From: Chloroflexota bacterium
GTDB lineage: Bacteria; Chloroflexota; UBA6077; FW602-bin22
DNA: 64,000 bases
Assembly: GCA_004297775.1 (NCBI GenBank)
Contig: SCUE01000019.1
Location: 124,001-188,000 of the forward strand
Reading direction: 5' to 3'
Part shown: positions 51,893-61,203 of the stretch, piece after piece
Layout: the number at the start of each line of letters is the position of its first letter
How positions within the stretch are numbered: the first letter of the stretch is position 1
Position numbers and translations under genes: made by a program
Notes under the pieces: generated by a model
What the model was told of the DNA's origin: nothing
The model's input: only the letters and a program-made list of their open reading frames with translations
Database searches by the model: none

Positions 51893-52801
51893 TTGACGCC
51901 GCGCTCGGATCGTGGCGGAATCGTCTTTGTCACAATCGGCGTCGGCCTGTTCAGCACCAGCGCGGTTCTGGTCCGCCTCGCTGTGCCGCATTCGGCGTTC
52001 GAAATCACGTTTGGCCGCATGGTCGTCGCGGCCGCGTTTGTCGCCGTGATTGCCGTCGCGACCGGCGTCCGCCTCGACTTTCGGGCCGGGGAGATCGGTC
52101 GCTTCGCTCTCTACGGACTCATCACGGCGGCGCATTTTCTGCTCTACATCTGGTCGCTCGACTACACGACCATCGCCCACTCGTTGGCGCTCGTCTACAC
52201 GGCCCCGATCTTCGTGACGATCTTCGCGGCCGTTCTGCTCCGTGAGTCGTTCCCGCTCCGGGCGCTCTCGGGCATTCCGATCGTCTTGATCGGAATCGCG
52301 ATCCTGACCGGACTCGAGGCGCGCCTCGATCCCCGCATGCTGGTCGGCGATGCGATGGCGATCGGGTCGGCGGTTTGTCTCGGACTGTACTCCGTCGCCG
52401 GCAGGCGCGAGCGAACGCGCCAGCCCCTGTTGCGTTACGCCACGGGCGTCTACGGCGCGGCCGCGCTCTGGCTCATTCCGACCGCCGCGCTGTCACTGAC
52501 GGGCTGGCACGGCCTCGGCCCGGCCCTCTCGATCGTGGCGATGGGAATCTTTCCGCTGGGAATCGGCCATACGCTGTACAACGCCAGCCTGCGCCGGGTT
52601 CACCCGACGCTCGTCAATCTCGTCGCCACGCAGGAAGTCACCGGTGGTGTCATTCTCGGAGCGCTGATTCTCGGCGAGATGCCGTCGCCATCGAGCGCGA
52701 TCGGCGCCGTACTCACGATCGCGGGTGTTGCGCTGGTGTTGCTGACCGCTCCGCGCCGAACGGAGGGCGAATCGCGCACTGAGCGCGGGCGAACGCCGTA
52801 G
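51893..52801 (+). CDS. EamA/DMT-family transporter
   Basis: A 302-residue membrane protein of ten predicted helices in two EamA halves (LFSTSAVLVRLAVPH in the first, LVGDAMAIGSAVCLGLYSV in the second). It probably exports or imports small metabolites; the substrate cannot be told. The TTG at 51893 lies 10 bp after the grpE stop with GAGG before it, so it may be read from the grpE transcript. Confidence 0.87.
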   Translation: MTPRSDRGGIVFVTIGVGLFSTSAVLVRLAVPHSAFEITFGRMVVAAAFVAVIAVATGVRLDFRAGEIGRFALYGLITAAHFLLYIWSLDYTTIAHSLALVYTAPIFVTIFAAVLLRESFPLRALSGIPIVLIGIAILTGLEARLDPRMLVGDAMAIGSAVCLGLYSVAGRRERTRQPLLRYATGVYGAAALWLIPTAALSLTGWHGLGPALSIVAMGIFPLGIGHTLYNASLRRVHPTLVNLVATQEVTGGVILGALILGEMPSPSSAIGAVLTIAGVALVLLTAPRRTEGESRTERGRTP

Positions 52802-52852
52802 AATTGGCCGATCTGGTGCCGCGGGCCCAGACCACTGTGGTGGTGAGGTCAC

Positions 52853-53629
52853 GTGCGACTGTTAGTGCTTGGTGGACATCAGGTCGCGACGATTGACGGC
52901 GGCCCGACCGGGTTTCTGATCGACGATCACATCGCGATCGACGCCGGTGGAACGACCCGGGGATTGAACATCCACGAACAGGCGCGCATCGACACCATCC
53001 TCCTCACGCACCATCATTTCGATCACATTCGCGACTTGCCGATGATTGGCCTCGTTGCGCTCGATCTCGGTCGGCAGATCGACATCCACTGCAGCGACCT
53101 GGTCAAGGACATTCTCGAAGCGCACATTTTGAACGGATCGATCTGGATCAATTTCTTCACGTGGCTGAATCCGGTTGAGCCGACGTTCCGCCACCACCGC
53201 GTCGATCCGGGGAAGCGCTTTCGTGTCGGACCGTACGACGTGCTGCCAATTGACAATCGTCACCACCCAGTACCAGTGACGGGATACGAGATCTGTACGC
53301 CCGAGAATCGGCGACTCCTCTACACCGGCGATACTGGCCCAGGAATTCGCGACATCTGGGGGCTTGTCAACCCGGACGTGCTGATCACCGAGGTCACCTG
53401 GCCGAACGACAAGCGCGATCTCGCCGGGATGGCCGGACATATGACGCCGGAATTATTGGCCGACGAGTTGGAAGCGTTCCGTGCCGAAAAATCGCGTCTG
53501 CCCGACGTCTACGTGTGCCACGTGAACCAGTACTACGGCGACACCGTCGCGCGGGAACTCGTCGAGGCGAGTGCCCGGCTCGGCATCCCGATTCGGCACG
53601 CCTCTGAAGGCGTCGAAATCGTCTTGTGA
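52853..53629 (+). CDS. Metallo-beta-lactamase-fold hydrolase, class II phosphodiesterase-like
   Basis: A 258-residue MBL-fold enzyme. The metal motif is LLTHHHFDHIRDLP, followed by GDTGPG (bridging Asp) and ITEVTWPND. Final histidines come in GMAGHMT and VCHVNQYYG. The L-P after the HxHxDH motif and the EVT element suggest relation to class II cyclic nucleotide phosphodiesterases. A cyclase is encoded at 28370, but a functional link is a guess. The GTG at 52853 follows GAGGTCAC. Confidence 0.83.
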   Translation: MRLLVLGGHQVATIDGGPTGFLIDDHIAIDAGGTTRGLNIHEQARIDTILLTHHHFDHIRDLPMIGLVALDLGRQIDIHCSDLVKDILEAHILNGSIWINFFTWLNPVEPTFRHHRVDPGKRFRVGPYDVLPIDNRHHPVPVTGYEICTPENRRLLYTGDTGPGIRDIWGLVNPDVLITEVTWPNDKRDLAGMAGHMTPELLADELEAFRAEKSRLPDVYVCHVNQYYGDTVARELVEASARLGIPIRHASEGVEIVL

Positions 53630-53964
53630 CATCCGCCTTCCGACGGGTCGCCGCCAGCCTCGCCGTTCTCGCCATGGCATTGTCGGCCTGCCTTCCGGAT
53701 GTGCCGACCCCGACGCCGGCGCTTCCGCCCCGCCCCTCCGCGCCGGTGCCGGCAAGAGTCGTGCAAGCGGCGCCGACGCCACCGTCCGGGCCGATCGCCA
53801 ACGCGACGCCCGCGAATCCCGGCGCTGCGCCGGGTTATCCCGCCCCGGTGGATGGCCCGACTCCGACGGCGCGGCCGCTCGCCGAGCCGGCGTATCCCGC
53901 GCCGAGGACAGAGCCCATCGCGACGCCGCGTCCGACGGTCGGCCCGGCCTACCCGAAGCCGTGA
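53626..53964 (+). CDS. Proline-rich lipoprotein
   Basis: A 112-residue lipoprotein. The signal peptide ends AMALSAC (lipid Cys22). The rest is Pro/Ala/Thr-rich, with three spaced repeats of a Y-P-x-P element (GYPAP, AYPAP, AYPKP). It probably spans part of the cell wall. GTG 53626 overlaps the stop of the MBL gene by 4 bp and its own stop overlaps the next GTG by 4 bp, so all three are coupled. Confidence 0.8.
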   Translation: MTSAFRRVAASLAVLAMALSACLPDVPTPTPALPPRPSAPVPARVVQAAPTPPSGPIANATPANPGAAPGYPAPVDGPTPTARPLAEPAYPAPRTEPIATPRPTVGPAYPKP

Positions 53965-56060
53965 CGCGGCGGGCGCATCGTCGCCCGTTGCTCGCAACAT
54001 CGAGACTCGGTTTGGCGCTGGTCGCCACCGTGTTGGCCGCGGGCTGTGTGCCGGCATTCGACCCCGGCTCGCTCATCGAGCGGTCGGCGCAACTGCCGGG
54101 TTTCGTGGCAACCGCGATGCGCGTTTCCGATTCGCCCGGTCCGTTCGGGATCGCGAGCGATGCGCTCATTGCCGCGCAGCGTCTGCCAATTGCCCTGACG
54201 ATCTTGCTGGTCGTCGGCGCTGGCCTCGCGGCTGGGATCGCGGCGAGTGTCCGGCGTCCGGATCTCCTACTGAGCATGGCGCCGGGACTTGGCGCTCTCG
54301 CGCTCGCCGTCATCTGGTGGGTGGGGTCGATCGTCGTCGGATCGACCCTGCCGGTGCTCGCCTCCGCCGTGCTTGCGGCGATCGGCTGGATCTTGGCTTC
54401 GGCGCGTGTCGTGGGTGCTCTACGCGGTTGGATGAATGCGCGCCCGATTCCCGCTCACCCTGATTGCGATCCGATCCGAGCCGGCCGATTGGCGCGCGCG
54501 CGACTCGTCGCCGCGGCCGAGACGCTGGCGCCACCGCTCATCGTGTGGCTGGCGGCGCTGGCGATGCGCGCCGCGAGCGTCGCGCACCTGGCCGCCCCGC
54601 CGTGGGTCGATGCCGTGCACCACGCCTATCTCGCGAATCTGCTGCTTGTGGAAGGCGTTCCGGCTGACTTTGGACCGGCCCTCCCGTTCGGACCCTTCAC
54701 GTACCACTTCGGTTTTCACGCCGTCGTCGCGACGGTGGCGACTGTGTCGGGCGCGGCGATTCCCGACGCGCTGTTGGCGGTTGGCCAGTTTTTCATCGCC
54801 TCGGCCGCGCTCGCGGCCTACGCGGTTGGTTGGTCTGCATCGGGTCGGCGCTCGGCGGGAATCGTCGCGGCGTGCGTCGCCGGACTCGTGTCGATCATGC
54901 CCGCCTACTACCTCAGTTGGTCGCGCTACCCGCACGTCGCTGGCTTGATTGCGCTCGCCGCGATCGTGACGGTGGCGCGGCCGCGTCAGCGTCTGCGATC
55001 GTGGTCGTTGCTCGCGGCCGCGGGAGCTTTCGTGGCGGGTCTGCCGCTCGTCCATCCGCGCGTGGCCGTTCTCGGCGTACTGCTGGCGCTTGCCTGGCTG
55101 GTGGTGGCGCTGGCGCGACGTCGCCGAGTCCCTTGGGGTCGAGTCGGCGTCCCGATTGCGATCGCGAGCATCATGGTCGGCCCGTGGATCTGGCGGGTCT
55201 GGACCGGGCTGGTCGGTCGGATCGGTCGGGGCGGCGACGACATCGCCGCCGTGAACGTTGCCGACCTCAATCTCCTGTCGACCGGCCACGATCCCGTGAT
55301 CTACGCGGTCGCGGCCGCCGCGACATTCGCGCTGCTCGCGACCGGCCGGCCGGCCGCGTGGATCGTCGCACTCTGGCTTGCCCTCGCGGCGATGACGGCC
55401 AATCCTCAGTTGCTTCGCCAGCCCGGTGGAATGCTGGTGGGCAATGCCGCGCTCCTGATTTCGCTCTGGTTGCCCGCCGCCGCGATGATCGGCGTTGGCG
55501 CGGCCGAGACTGTCCGCTTGACGCGCCGATTCGTCGCGACCCCGGCGCGCCGTCCGGCGAGATACGGCCTCGCCATTGGCGCTATCGCGTTCGGGCTGGT
55601 CGCGAGCGGCCCATCCTCCGCGACGCTCAATCCGGCGACCGTACTCGTGTCGATCGACGATCGGCGAGTCCTTGATCTGGCGCGCGCGAGCATTCGGTCC
55701 GGCGAACTGGTGATGACTCGTCCACGCCTCTGGCAACTGGAGACGTACGTCGGCGCCGACGCGGGATACTGGATCGGCGCTATGACGCCCGGAACGAATG
55801 TCGTGCCTCCGGCCCTGTACGGTCTCGGTCCGGTCGATTGGTCGCGCTCGGTATCGAGCGACCTCGCCTCGATCGCGGCACTCCTCGACCAACCGGACGC
55901 CGTCGAAGCCTTCGTCGCGGACACCCGCGCGCGTCACGCGACCTGGCTATTCGTCGGTGAACGTGCTCCTGTTTTCGATGTGATGACGCTCGACCATCGT
56001 CAAGATCTCGAAGTCGCTGGTCGGTCAGGCGGCGCGCGGCTGTACCGAGTGCTGCCGTAG
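53961..56060 (+). CDS. Large polytopic membrane protein, GT-C-like
   Basis: A 699-residue protein with about 14 predicted helices and a short soluble C-terminus. The N-terminus reads like a lipoprotein signal (VLAAGC) continuing into a second hydrophobic block. The central tract VDAVHHAYLANLLLVEGVP and PFGPFTYHFGFH recalls the acidic/His catalytic loop of GT-C glycosyltransferases. It lacks the beta-sandwich tail found at 15741 and 37170. The GTG at 53961 overlaps the preceding lipoprotein gene by 4 bp. Role and substrate are unknown. Confidence 0.7.
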   Translation: MTRRAHRRPLLATSRLGLALVATVLAAGCVPAFDPGSLIERSAQLPGFVATAMRVSDSPGPFGIASDALIAAQRLPIALTILLVVGAGLAAGIAASVRRPDLLLSMAPGLGALALAVIWWVGSIVVGSTLPVLASAVLAAIGWILASARVVGALRGWMNARPIPAHPDCDPIRAGRLARARLVAAAETLAPPLIVWLAALAMRAASVAHLAAPPWVDAVHHAYLANLLLVEGVPADFGPALPFGPFTYHFGFHAVVATVATVSGAAIPDALLAVGQFFIASAALAAYAVGWSASGRRSAGIVAACVAGLVSIMPAYYLSWSRYPHVAGLIALAAIVTVARPRQRLRSWSLLAAAGAFVAGLPLVHPRVAVLGVLLALAWLVVALARRRRVPWGRVGVPIAIASIMVGPWIWRVWTGLVGRIGRGGDDIAAVNVADLNLLSTGHDPVIYAVAAAATFALLATGRPAAWIVALWLALAAMTANPQLLRQPGGMLVGNAALLISLWLPAAAMIGVGAAETVRLTRRFVATPARRPARYGLAIGAIAFGLVASGPSSATLNPATVLVSIDDRRVLDLARASIRSGELVMTRPRLWQLETYVGADAGYWIGAMTPGTNVVPPALYGLGPVDWSRSVSSDLASIAALLDQPDAVEAFVADTRARHATWLFVGERAPVFDVMTLDHRQDLEVAGRSGGARLYRVLP

Positions 56061-56068
56061 CCCGTTCC

Positions 56069-56074
56069 TATAAT
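56069..56074 (+). promoter_or_regulatory. -10 consensus TATAAT
   Basis: TATAAT at 56069-56074 would start a transcript near 56081. The leader carries GGAGGGCGG just before the GTG at 56109. No clear -35. Confidence 0.5.
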
Positions 56075-56108
56075 CGGGTCTGGTTTCGGGGCGACGCGGA
56101 GGGCGGCG

Positions 56109-57383
56109 GTGCGGATCGGCATCCTTGGGGCCGGTGCCCTCGGACTCACCGCGGGCTACCGGTTCGCCAGCGTGGGCCATCACGTTTCGATCTACGAGCG
56201 ACTCGAAGTTGTCGGCGGGCTCGCGGCGGGGTTCCGCATCGGCGACACCTGGCTGGAGCGCTTCTACCACCATCTCTTTCGCTCCGATCGCGACATCGTC
56301 GCACTGATCGACCAACTCGGTCTTGGCACTCGGCTCGAGTGGCTCAAGCCAATCACGGCGGTCCTTTGGGAAGGTCGCCAGCACCAACTCGACGATCCCC
56401 TCTCCGTCCTCCGGTTTCCGCCCCTTTCGCTCCCCGAGCGCCTGCGTCTGGCGTTCGTCCTCGCGGTGCTGAAACTGACGCCGAGTGCCGCGCCCTTCGA
56501 ATCCTCGACCGCGAGCGTCTGGCTGCGGCGCGCGATGGGCGATCGCGTCACCGACATTCTGTGGGAACCGTTGCTGCGTGCAAAGTTCGGCGAGTACCAC
56601 GCGAGCGTGTCGATGGCGTGGTTTTGGGCCCGCATCTATTGTCGCACGCCGCGGCTCGGCTACCTACGAGGCGGCTTCCAATTGATCTACGAAGAACTGG
56701 CGGAACGCGTGCGCAACAATGGTGGCGTGATCAATCTCGGACGCGACGTGCGGACGGTACGCGTCGAGGGCGATGGCGTGGCGATCGTGAGCAATGGTGT
56801 CAGCGAGCATTTCGACAAGGTGCTGATCACTGCTCCGACACGCGCGTTCGCCCGGTTGGCGCCCGAACTACCGCCGGAGTGGCTGAGGCGGTACGACTGG
56901 GGCGACTGGCTCGGCGCGCACTGCGTCATCCTCGGACTCGATCGACCTCTGGCGTCATCCTATTGGCTGAATGTCAACGACCCCGGCTATCCATTCCTCG
57001 CGCTGGTCGATCATGCCAATCTCGTTCCGGCCGCGGACTACGGCGGCCTGCACCCCGTGTATCTCGGCAACTATCTGCCGATGTCGTCGAGCCGCTTCGC
57101 GCAGTCGGATGAGTCAATCATCGCCGAGTACAGCGATGCGATTCGCCGGATAAACCCCGCGTTCGATCCGAGTTGGATCAGGCAGACCTGGGTCTTCAAG
57201 GCGCCATACGCGCAGCCGGTCGTGACCTCCGAATACCGACGCCACATTCCGCCACATCGGACGCCGCTGCGAAACGTGTTCCTTGCGAACATGTTCCAGG
57301 TCTATCCACAGGATCGTGGCCAGAACTACAGCGTCCGAATGGCAAACCGTGTCGCCGCGATGATGCTTGCCGAGACCGGCTGA
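56109..57383 (+). CDS. FAD-dependent amine-oxidase-like oxidoreductase
   Basis: A 424-residue flavoprotein. The dinucleotide site is IGILGAGALGLTAGYRFA with VSIYERLEVVGGLA; the C-terminal part includes FLANMFQVYPQDRGQNYS. This belongs to the amino_oxidase superfamily of protoporphyrinogen oxidase-like and phytoene desaturase-like proteins that in many genomes accompany glycan genes (UDP-galactopyranose mutase-like relatives). The substrate is unknown. GTG 56109 has GGAGGGCGG upstream. It follows the large membrane protein, and converges with a lipoprotein gene. Confidence 0.82.
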   Translation: MRIGILGAGALGLTAGYRFASVGHHVSIYERLEVVGGLAAGFRIGDTWLERFYHHLFRSDRDIVALIDQLGLGTRLEWLKPITAVLWEGRQHQLDDPLSVLRFPPLSLPERLRLAFVLAVLKLTPSAAPFESSTASVWLRRAMGDRVTDILWEPLLRAKFGEYHASVSMAWFWARIYCRTPRLGYLRGGFQLIYEELAERVRNNGGVINLGRDVRTVRVEGDGVAIVSNGVSEHFDKVLITAPTRAFARLAPELPPEWLRRYDWGDWLGAHCVILGLDRPLASSYWLNVNDPGYPFLALVDHANLVPAADYGGLHPVYLGNYLPMSSSRFAQSDESIIAEYSDAIRRINPAFDPSWIRQTWVFKAPYAQPVVTSEYRRHIPPHRTPLRNVFLANMFQVYPQDRGQNYSVRMANRVAAMMLAETG

Positions 57384-58115
57384 TCAGTCGCGGTTCATCA
57401 TCCCGCTCGGCAGTTTCCCACAACAAGTGATCTGCGACGGCGGCCTCTCATCGTGGCGAACGAGTATCCGGACGAGATCGATGCGCGCGATCCCACCCTC
57501 GGTCGGAAACATCAGGCTGCCCGATTCCTTCACCATGCCGATCCCAGGCGAATACCATCGCTCGATTGCCCCGTAACCGCCCGTGATGTGCTCCTGCCGG
57601 GCGTAGACGCGGATCGCGTTGACATCGCCCATGGGGGTCCTGACTCGTCCCCAGTTCGTCGCGCGCATCGACTCGTGCCGGTTGTCGCCGTCGGACTCGT
57701 CCCAGCGCCACGTCTCGCCTGGCGCCATCCGTGTCCGGAGGAGGACGATTGGCGGGTCGCGCGGCCGAGGTCGCCCATCGGCGCCAAAAGAGATCGGCTC
57801 GATCACCTCGTCACCGATGCGGTACACGATCTGAGCCTCGACGAAGTCATTGTCGACACAGGTCGCAATGAAGTACAGATCGTCGCCATCCTCGTCCGTC
57901 TGCACGCCGCACACGGCGACCTCAGTCGTCGCGGTGCGGGTCGTCGGACCAGTCAGGCGCGTTTCGTAGTACCAGACTGCGCCGAGGCGCAGCGGAAAGA
58001 GTGAATCCGGTTCGAGTGAAAGCGCGATAGAGGGTCGGCACGCCAGGCCGACGGCGATCGTGAGTGCGACCATGGCGAGCGCGACGCTAGGTTGAGGTCG
58101 TCCGCTTCGATACAT
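57384..58115 (-). CDS. Hypothetical lipoprotein, 243 aa
   Basis: A secreted protein with a lipoprotein signal (TIAVGLAC) and a beta-rich domain of about 190 residues (FPLRLGAVWYYETRLTG through MVKESGSLMF). The pattern LRLGxxWxYE...TV...VY-xxG-IGMVK is common in bacterial lipoproteins of unknown function. The C-terminus ends with ITCCGKLPSGMMNRD. ATG 58115 is preferred because it starts just before the signal peptide; it overlaps the NUDIX gene by 29 bp. Confidence 0.72.
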   Translation of the reverse strand: MYRSGRPQPSVALAMVALTIAVGLACRPSIALSLEPDSLFPLRLGAVWYYETRLTGPTTRTATTEVAVCGVQTDEDGDDLYFIATCVDNDFVEAQIVYRIGDEVIEPISFGADGRPRPRDPPIVLLRTRMAPGETWRWDESDGDNRHESMRATNWGRVRTPMGDVNAIRVYARQEHITGGYGAIERWYSPGIGMVKESGSLMFPTEGGIARIDLVRILVRHDERPPSQITCCGKLPSGMMNRD

Positions 58116-58560
58116 CGCCCGTCTGCCCGTGACGAGAGTCGAGCGCATTTCGAGCCACTCGAACGACGGCGGCTTCATTCTCGTAGCTCAGTCGCGCGAT
58201 CGCGTCGTCGATCGGTACCCACTCGACTAGGTCGTACTCGTGATCGTGAAGGCTGAGGTCGCCGCCGACGACTTCCATCAAGAAGAAATGGACCGTCTTG
58301 CGAAAACGCGTGTTTCGCGCCACGAACGAGTACTCGATCGATCCGAGTGGCGCGACGATTCGCGGTTCGATCCCGGTTTCTTCCGCGACTTCGCGGAGTG
58401 CGGTCGCCTCGCGTGACTCGCCGTCGTCAGGGGTTCCCTTCGGCAAACCCCACGTCGACTGCGTCGATCGTCCGACCAGGACGATTTCGTAGGCGTGATC
58501 GGCCTGACGCGCGACGACTCCGCCCGCCGAGACAGCGACTGCCGCGCGCATTGATACCAT
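58087..58560 (-). CDS. NUDIX hydrolase
   Basis: A 157-residue NUDIX protein. The box is complete: GTPDDGESREATALREVAEETGIE holds the catalytic Glu residues in REVAEETG. WGLPKG precedes it. Such enzymes cleave X-linked nucleoside diphosphates; the exact substrate is unknown. It lies 19 bp after recN on the same strand. Start ATG 58560, or an ATG three codons on. Confidence 0.88.
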   Translation of the reverse strand: MVSMRAAVAVSAGGVVARQADHAYEIVLVGRSTQSTWGLPKGTPDDGESREATALREVAEETGIEPRIVAPLGSIEYSFVARNTRFRKTVHFFLMEVVGGDLSLHDHEYDLVEWVPIDDAIARLSYENEAAVVRVARNALDSRHGQTGDVSKRTTST

Positions 58561-58579
58561 GCCGATGCGATCCGGCCGT

Positions 58580-60298
58580 CTATTCGTCGTGGGCGCGGAT
58601 GGCGTGTGCCTCCGCGATCAGCGCTCGGGCCTGAGCCAGGCCGTGGTCGGTCCCACCCAACATCGCGGCAAGCTCCCGCGCCCGCTCGTCGGTGCCCAGC
58701 CGTTCGACATCGGTTCGGGCGCGATCGCCGGCCACGGTTTTCACGATGCGATAGTGTTCGTCGGCGAAGCTTGCCACCTGTGGCAAGTGTGTAACACACA
58801 GGACCTGATGCTGGCGCGCGAGTCGCGCCAGTTTGGCCCCGATCACGCTGCCGGAGCGTCCACCGACCCCGGCGTCGACTTCGTCGAAGACCAGCACGGG
58901 CATGCGGTCGACTTCGGCGAGGGCCGTCTTGAGAGCCAGCATCACGCGCGCCATCTCACCACCCGAGGCTACGCGGGCCAGCGATCGCGGCGGCTCACCC
59001 GGGTTGGCTGCAATCTGGAACTCGATTGCGTCGATGCCGTGGACATCGAACGCGACCGCGCGGCCCGTCTCGTCGGTGACGCCGTTCGGATCGTCGCGCC
59101 GCGCGAACGCGACGGCAAAGCGCGCCCGCTCCATCCTCAACTCCGCGAGCTCGGTTTCGACGCGGACGGTGAGGCGATCGGCGGTCGCGCGACGTGCGCG
59201 GCTCAGTTCGACTGCCGCGGCGCTGATGCTCGAACGCAGCCGCTCCGCCTGGTCCGCTAGGTCGGCCAACCGCGTTTGAGCATGCTCCCGCCGCTCGATG
59301 TCGGCGCGCGCATCGATTGCGAACTGGCGGGCGTCTGCCAGCGTGGGTCCGTATTTCCGCGCGATGCCGCGCAAGACGCCGAGCCGTTCCTCGACAACTT
59401 GAAGTCGCTCGGGATCGGCGTCGATCGATTCCGCGTACATGCGCGCCGCGCGGACCAGATCGTGCGCACCGTCGAGCAATGCCGCGGCCTGCGTCGCGAG
59501 CGCCGCGCCCTCGCGGTCGATGCGTGCTAGATCGTGAAGCGATCGGGACGCGATGCCCATCAGTTCGATGGCGGCTGATCCCTCATTCGCTTCGCTCAGC
59601 GCCCCACGGGCACGCTCGGCGAGTTCGCGGAGTCGCTCGCCGTTGGAGAGACGCGTTTTCTCAGCTTCCAGAGTCAGATCCTCGCCGACCGCGCAGTCGG
59701 CCGTTTCGATCTCGGAAACCTGGAATCGAAGCAGGTCGAGCATGCGCGCGGCATCTCGTTCGTCGCGTGTCTCACGCACGATCGCGTCTCGGATCTCGCG
59801 AAGCTCGCGAACCAACTTGGAAACGTTGTGGGCTTGCGATGCCAGACCGCCGAATGCATCGACGATTGACCGCTGCGAGTCCGGACGGAGAAGGGAGAGG
59901 TTATCGCTCTGCCCGTGGATGTCGACCATTCGTTCGCCGAGGCGCGCGAGGAGCGCCACTGGCACGGGCCGAGCGTTCACCCGTGCCGTTCCGCGACCGG
60001 TCGGGGTCATCTCGCGCGACACGACGAGCGTACCGTCGGAGTAGTCGATTCCGGCATCGTTCAGGATTGATGCGATCTCCGGGTCATCGACGATGAAGGT
60101 TCCCTCGACGCGCGCCGCGTCCGCGCCAGTCCGAACGACATCGACGGAGAGGCGCGCCCCGAGTAACGCGCCCAGCGCATCGATCAAGATCGACTTGCCG
60201 GCGCCAGTTTCGCCGGTCAGAACGTTCAGGCCTGGCTCGAGGCGGAGCGTCAGATCCTCGATGACCGCGAACGCCCGAATCGAAATCTCACTCAACAT
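58580..60298 (-). CDS. recN: DNA repair protein RecN
   Basis: A 572-residue SMC-like ATPase that acts in double-strand break repair. The Walker A motif is VLTGETGAGKSILIDAL near residue 30; a long central coiled coil spans about 170-370; the signature and Walker B are VASGGEMARVMLAL and PVLVFDEVDAGVGGR. The length is typical. The ATG overlaps tlyA by 11 bp, an arrangement conserved in many bacteria. Confidence 0.96.
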   Translation of the reverse strand: MLSEISIRAFAVIEDLTLRLEPGLNVLTGETGAGKSILIDALGALLGARLSVDVVRTGADAARVEGTFIVDDPEIASILNDAGIDYSDGTLVVSREMTPTGRGTARVNARPVPVALLARLGERMVDIHGQSDNLSLLRPDSQRSIVDAFGGLASQAHNVSKLVRELREIRDAIVRETRDERDAARMLDLLRFQVSEIETADCAVGEDLTLEAEKTRLSNGERLRELAERARGALSEANEGSAAIELMGIASRSLHDLARIDREGAALATQAAALLDGAHDLVRAARMYAESIDADPERLQVVEERLGVLRGIARKYGPTLADARQFAIDARADIERREHAQTRLADLADQAERLRSSISAAAVELSRARRATADRLTVRVETELAELRMERARFAVAFARRDDPNGVTDETGRAVAFDVHGIDAIEFQIAANPGEPPRSLARVASGGEMARVMLALKTALAEVDRMPVLVFDEVDAGVGGRSGSVIGAKLARLARQHQVLCVTHLPQVASFADEHYRIVKTVAGDRARTDVERLGTDERARELAAMLGGTDHGLAQARALIAEAHAIRAHDE

Positions 60299-61061
60299 CG
60301 ACGGCCACCGTGGGGTCGATCGGCGATCCGTCGCGGGTGATGAGGGTCAAGAACTCGCGATTTCCCGCCGGGCCTGTCAGAGGCGAACACGTGGCGCCGG
60401 TGACGCGCCATCCGAGTGCCTCGACAGCGTCGGCGACTTCGCGAAGAACTCGGCGATGAATCGCCGGGTCGCGCACGACGCCGCCGCGACCGACATCGGC
60501 GCGACCGGCTTCGAACTGAGGCTTGACGAGCGCGATGAGCCAGCCATCGGTCTCGAACCAGCGCACGACGGCCGGCAGAATCGTACGCAGGGAGATGAAC
60601 GACACGTCGATCGTCGCGCCCTGAACGGACTCGTCCAGCGATGCGAGGTACCGTGCGTTGGTGCGCTCCCGTCCAATGACGCGTGGGTCTTGCCGGAGAG
60701 TTTCGTGCAGTTGCCCACGTCCAACGTCGATCGCATAGACGCGTTTCGCGCCGCGCGACAGCAGACAATCCGTGAAGCCGCCCGTCGAGGCGCCGACATC
60801 GGCGCAAACAAGACCCCTTGGGTCGATGCCAAAGGCATCGAGCGCGTGCGCCAACTTCTGGCCGCCTCGACTGACGAACGGCGGCGGTTCCCGAACGGCG
60901 ATGGCAGCGTCGGGTCCGATCGGGAGCGACGCCCGTCGCGCGACTTCACCGCCAACGCGGACGTCCCCCGCCATGATGAGCGCCTGCGCCTTCTCGCGAC
61001 TAGGCGCCAGTCCGCGGTCAACGAGTGCCTTGTCGAGGCGCTCCCGCGTCGCATTCGCCAT
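60288..61061 (-). CDS. tlyA: TlyA-family rRNA 2'-O-methyltransferase
   Basis: A 257-residue protein. The N-terminal S4 RNA-binding domain (RLDKALVDRGLAPSREKAQ, about residues 7-60) precedes an FtsJ-like methyltransferase (ADVGASTGGFTDCLL; YAIDVGRGQLH; FISLRTILP; ALVKPQFEAG). The K-D-K-E tetrad of 2'-O-methyltransferases is likely formed by these stretches. In mycobacteria TlyA methylates 16S and 23S rRNA and sets capreomycin sensitivity. A TATACT box lies 15 bp before the ATG (61082-61077), giving a very short leader. Confidence 0.93.
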   Translation of the reverse strand: MANATRERLDKALVDRGLAPSREKAQALIMAGDVRVGGEVARRASLPIGPDAAIAVREPPPFVSRGGQKLAHALDAFGIDPRGLVCADVGASTGGFTDCLLSRGAKRVYAIDVGRGQLHETLRQDPRVIGRERTNARYLASLDESVQGATIDVSFISLRTILPAVVRWFETDGWLIALVKPQFEAGRADVGRGGVVRDPAIHRRVLREVADAVEALGWRVTGATCSPLTGPAGNREFLTLITRDGSPIDPTVAVDVE

Positions 61062-61190
61062 CTACCAGATGCGGTGAGTATACGTGGTGCCGTGAGTTGA
61101 CCCCGTCGCGAACTCGAGACTCGTGCCAGAGCGTTCGTGAACTTCCTGCGCCGACCCACATCTGTCCTCGTCGAATGTCGCACCGACTGA

Positions 61191-61196
61191 TACAGT
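61191..61196 (+). promoter_or_regulatory. -10 element TACAGT of a likely leaderless gene
   Basis: TACAGT ends 7 bp before the ATG at 61204, with no Shine-Dalgarno sequence. A transcript would start at or next to the start codon. Confidence 0.5.
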
Positions 61197-61203
61197 CCGG
61201 GCG

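Noticed and set aside
28370-53629. A cyclic-nucleotide signalling unit made of the cyclase and the MBL phosphodiesterase-like protein
   Set aside because: The two genes are about 23 kb apart with no shared neighbours, and the substrate of the MBL protein is not certain.
54420-55937. A 505-codon open frame on the minus strand antisense to the large membrane gene at 53961
   Set aside because: It has no hydrophobic or domain pattern, is full of Arg, His and Asp as expected for an antisense shadow in GC-rich DNA, and lacks a ribosome site.
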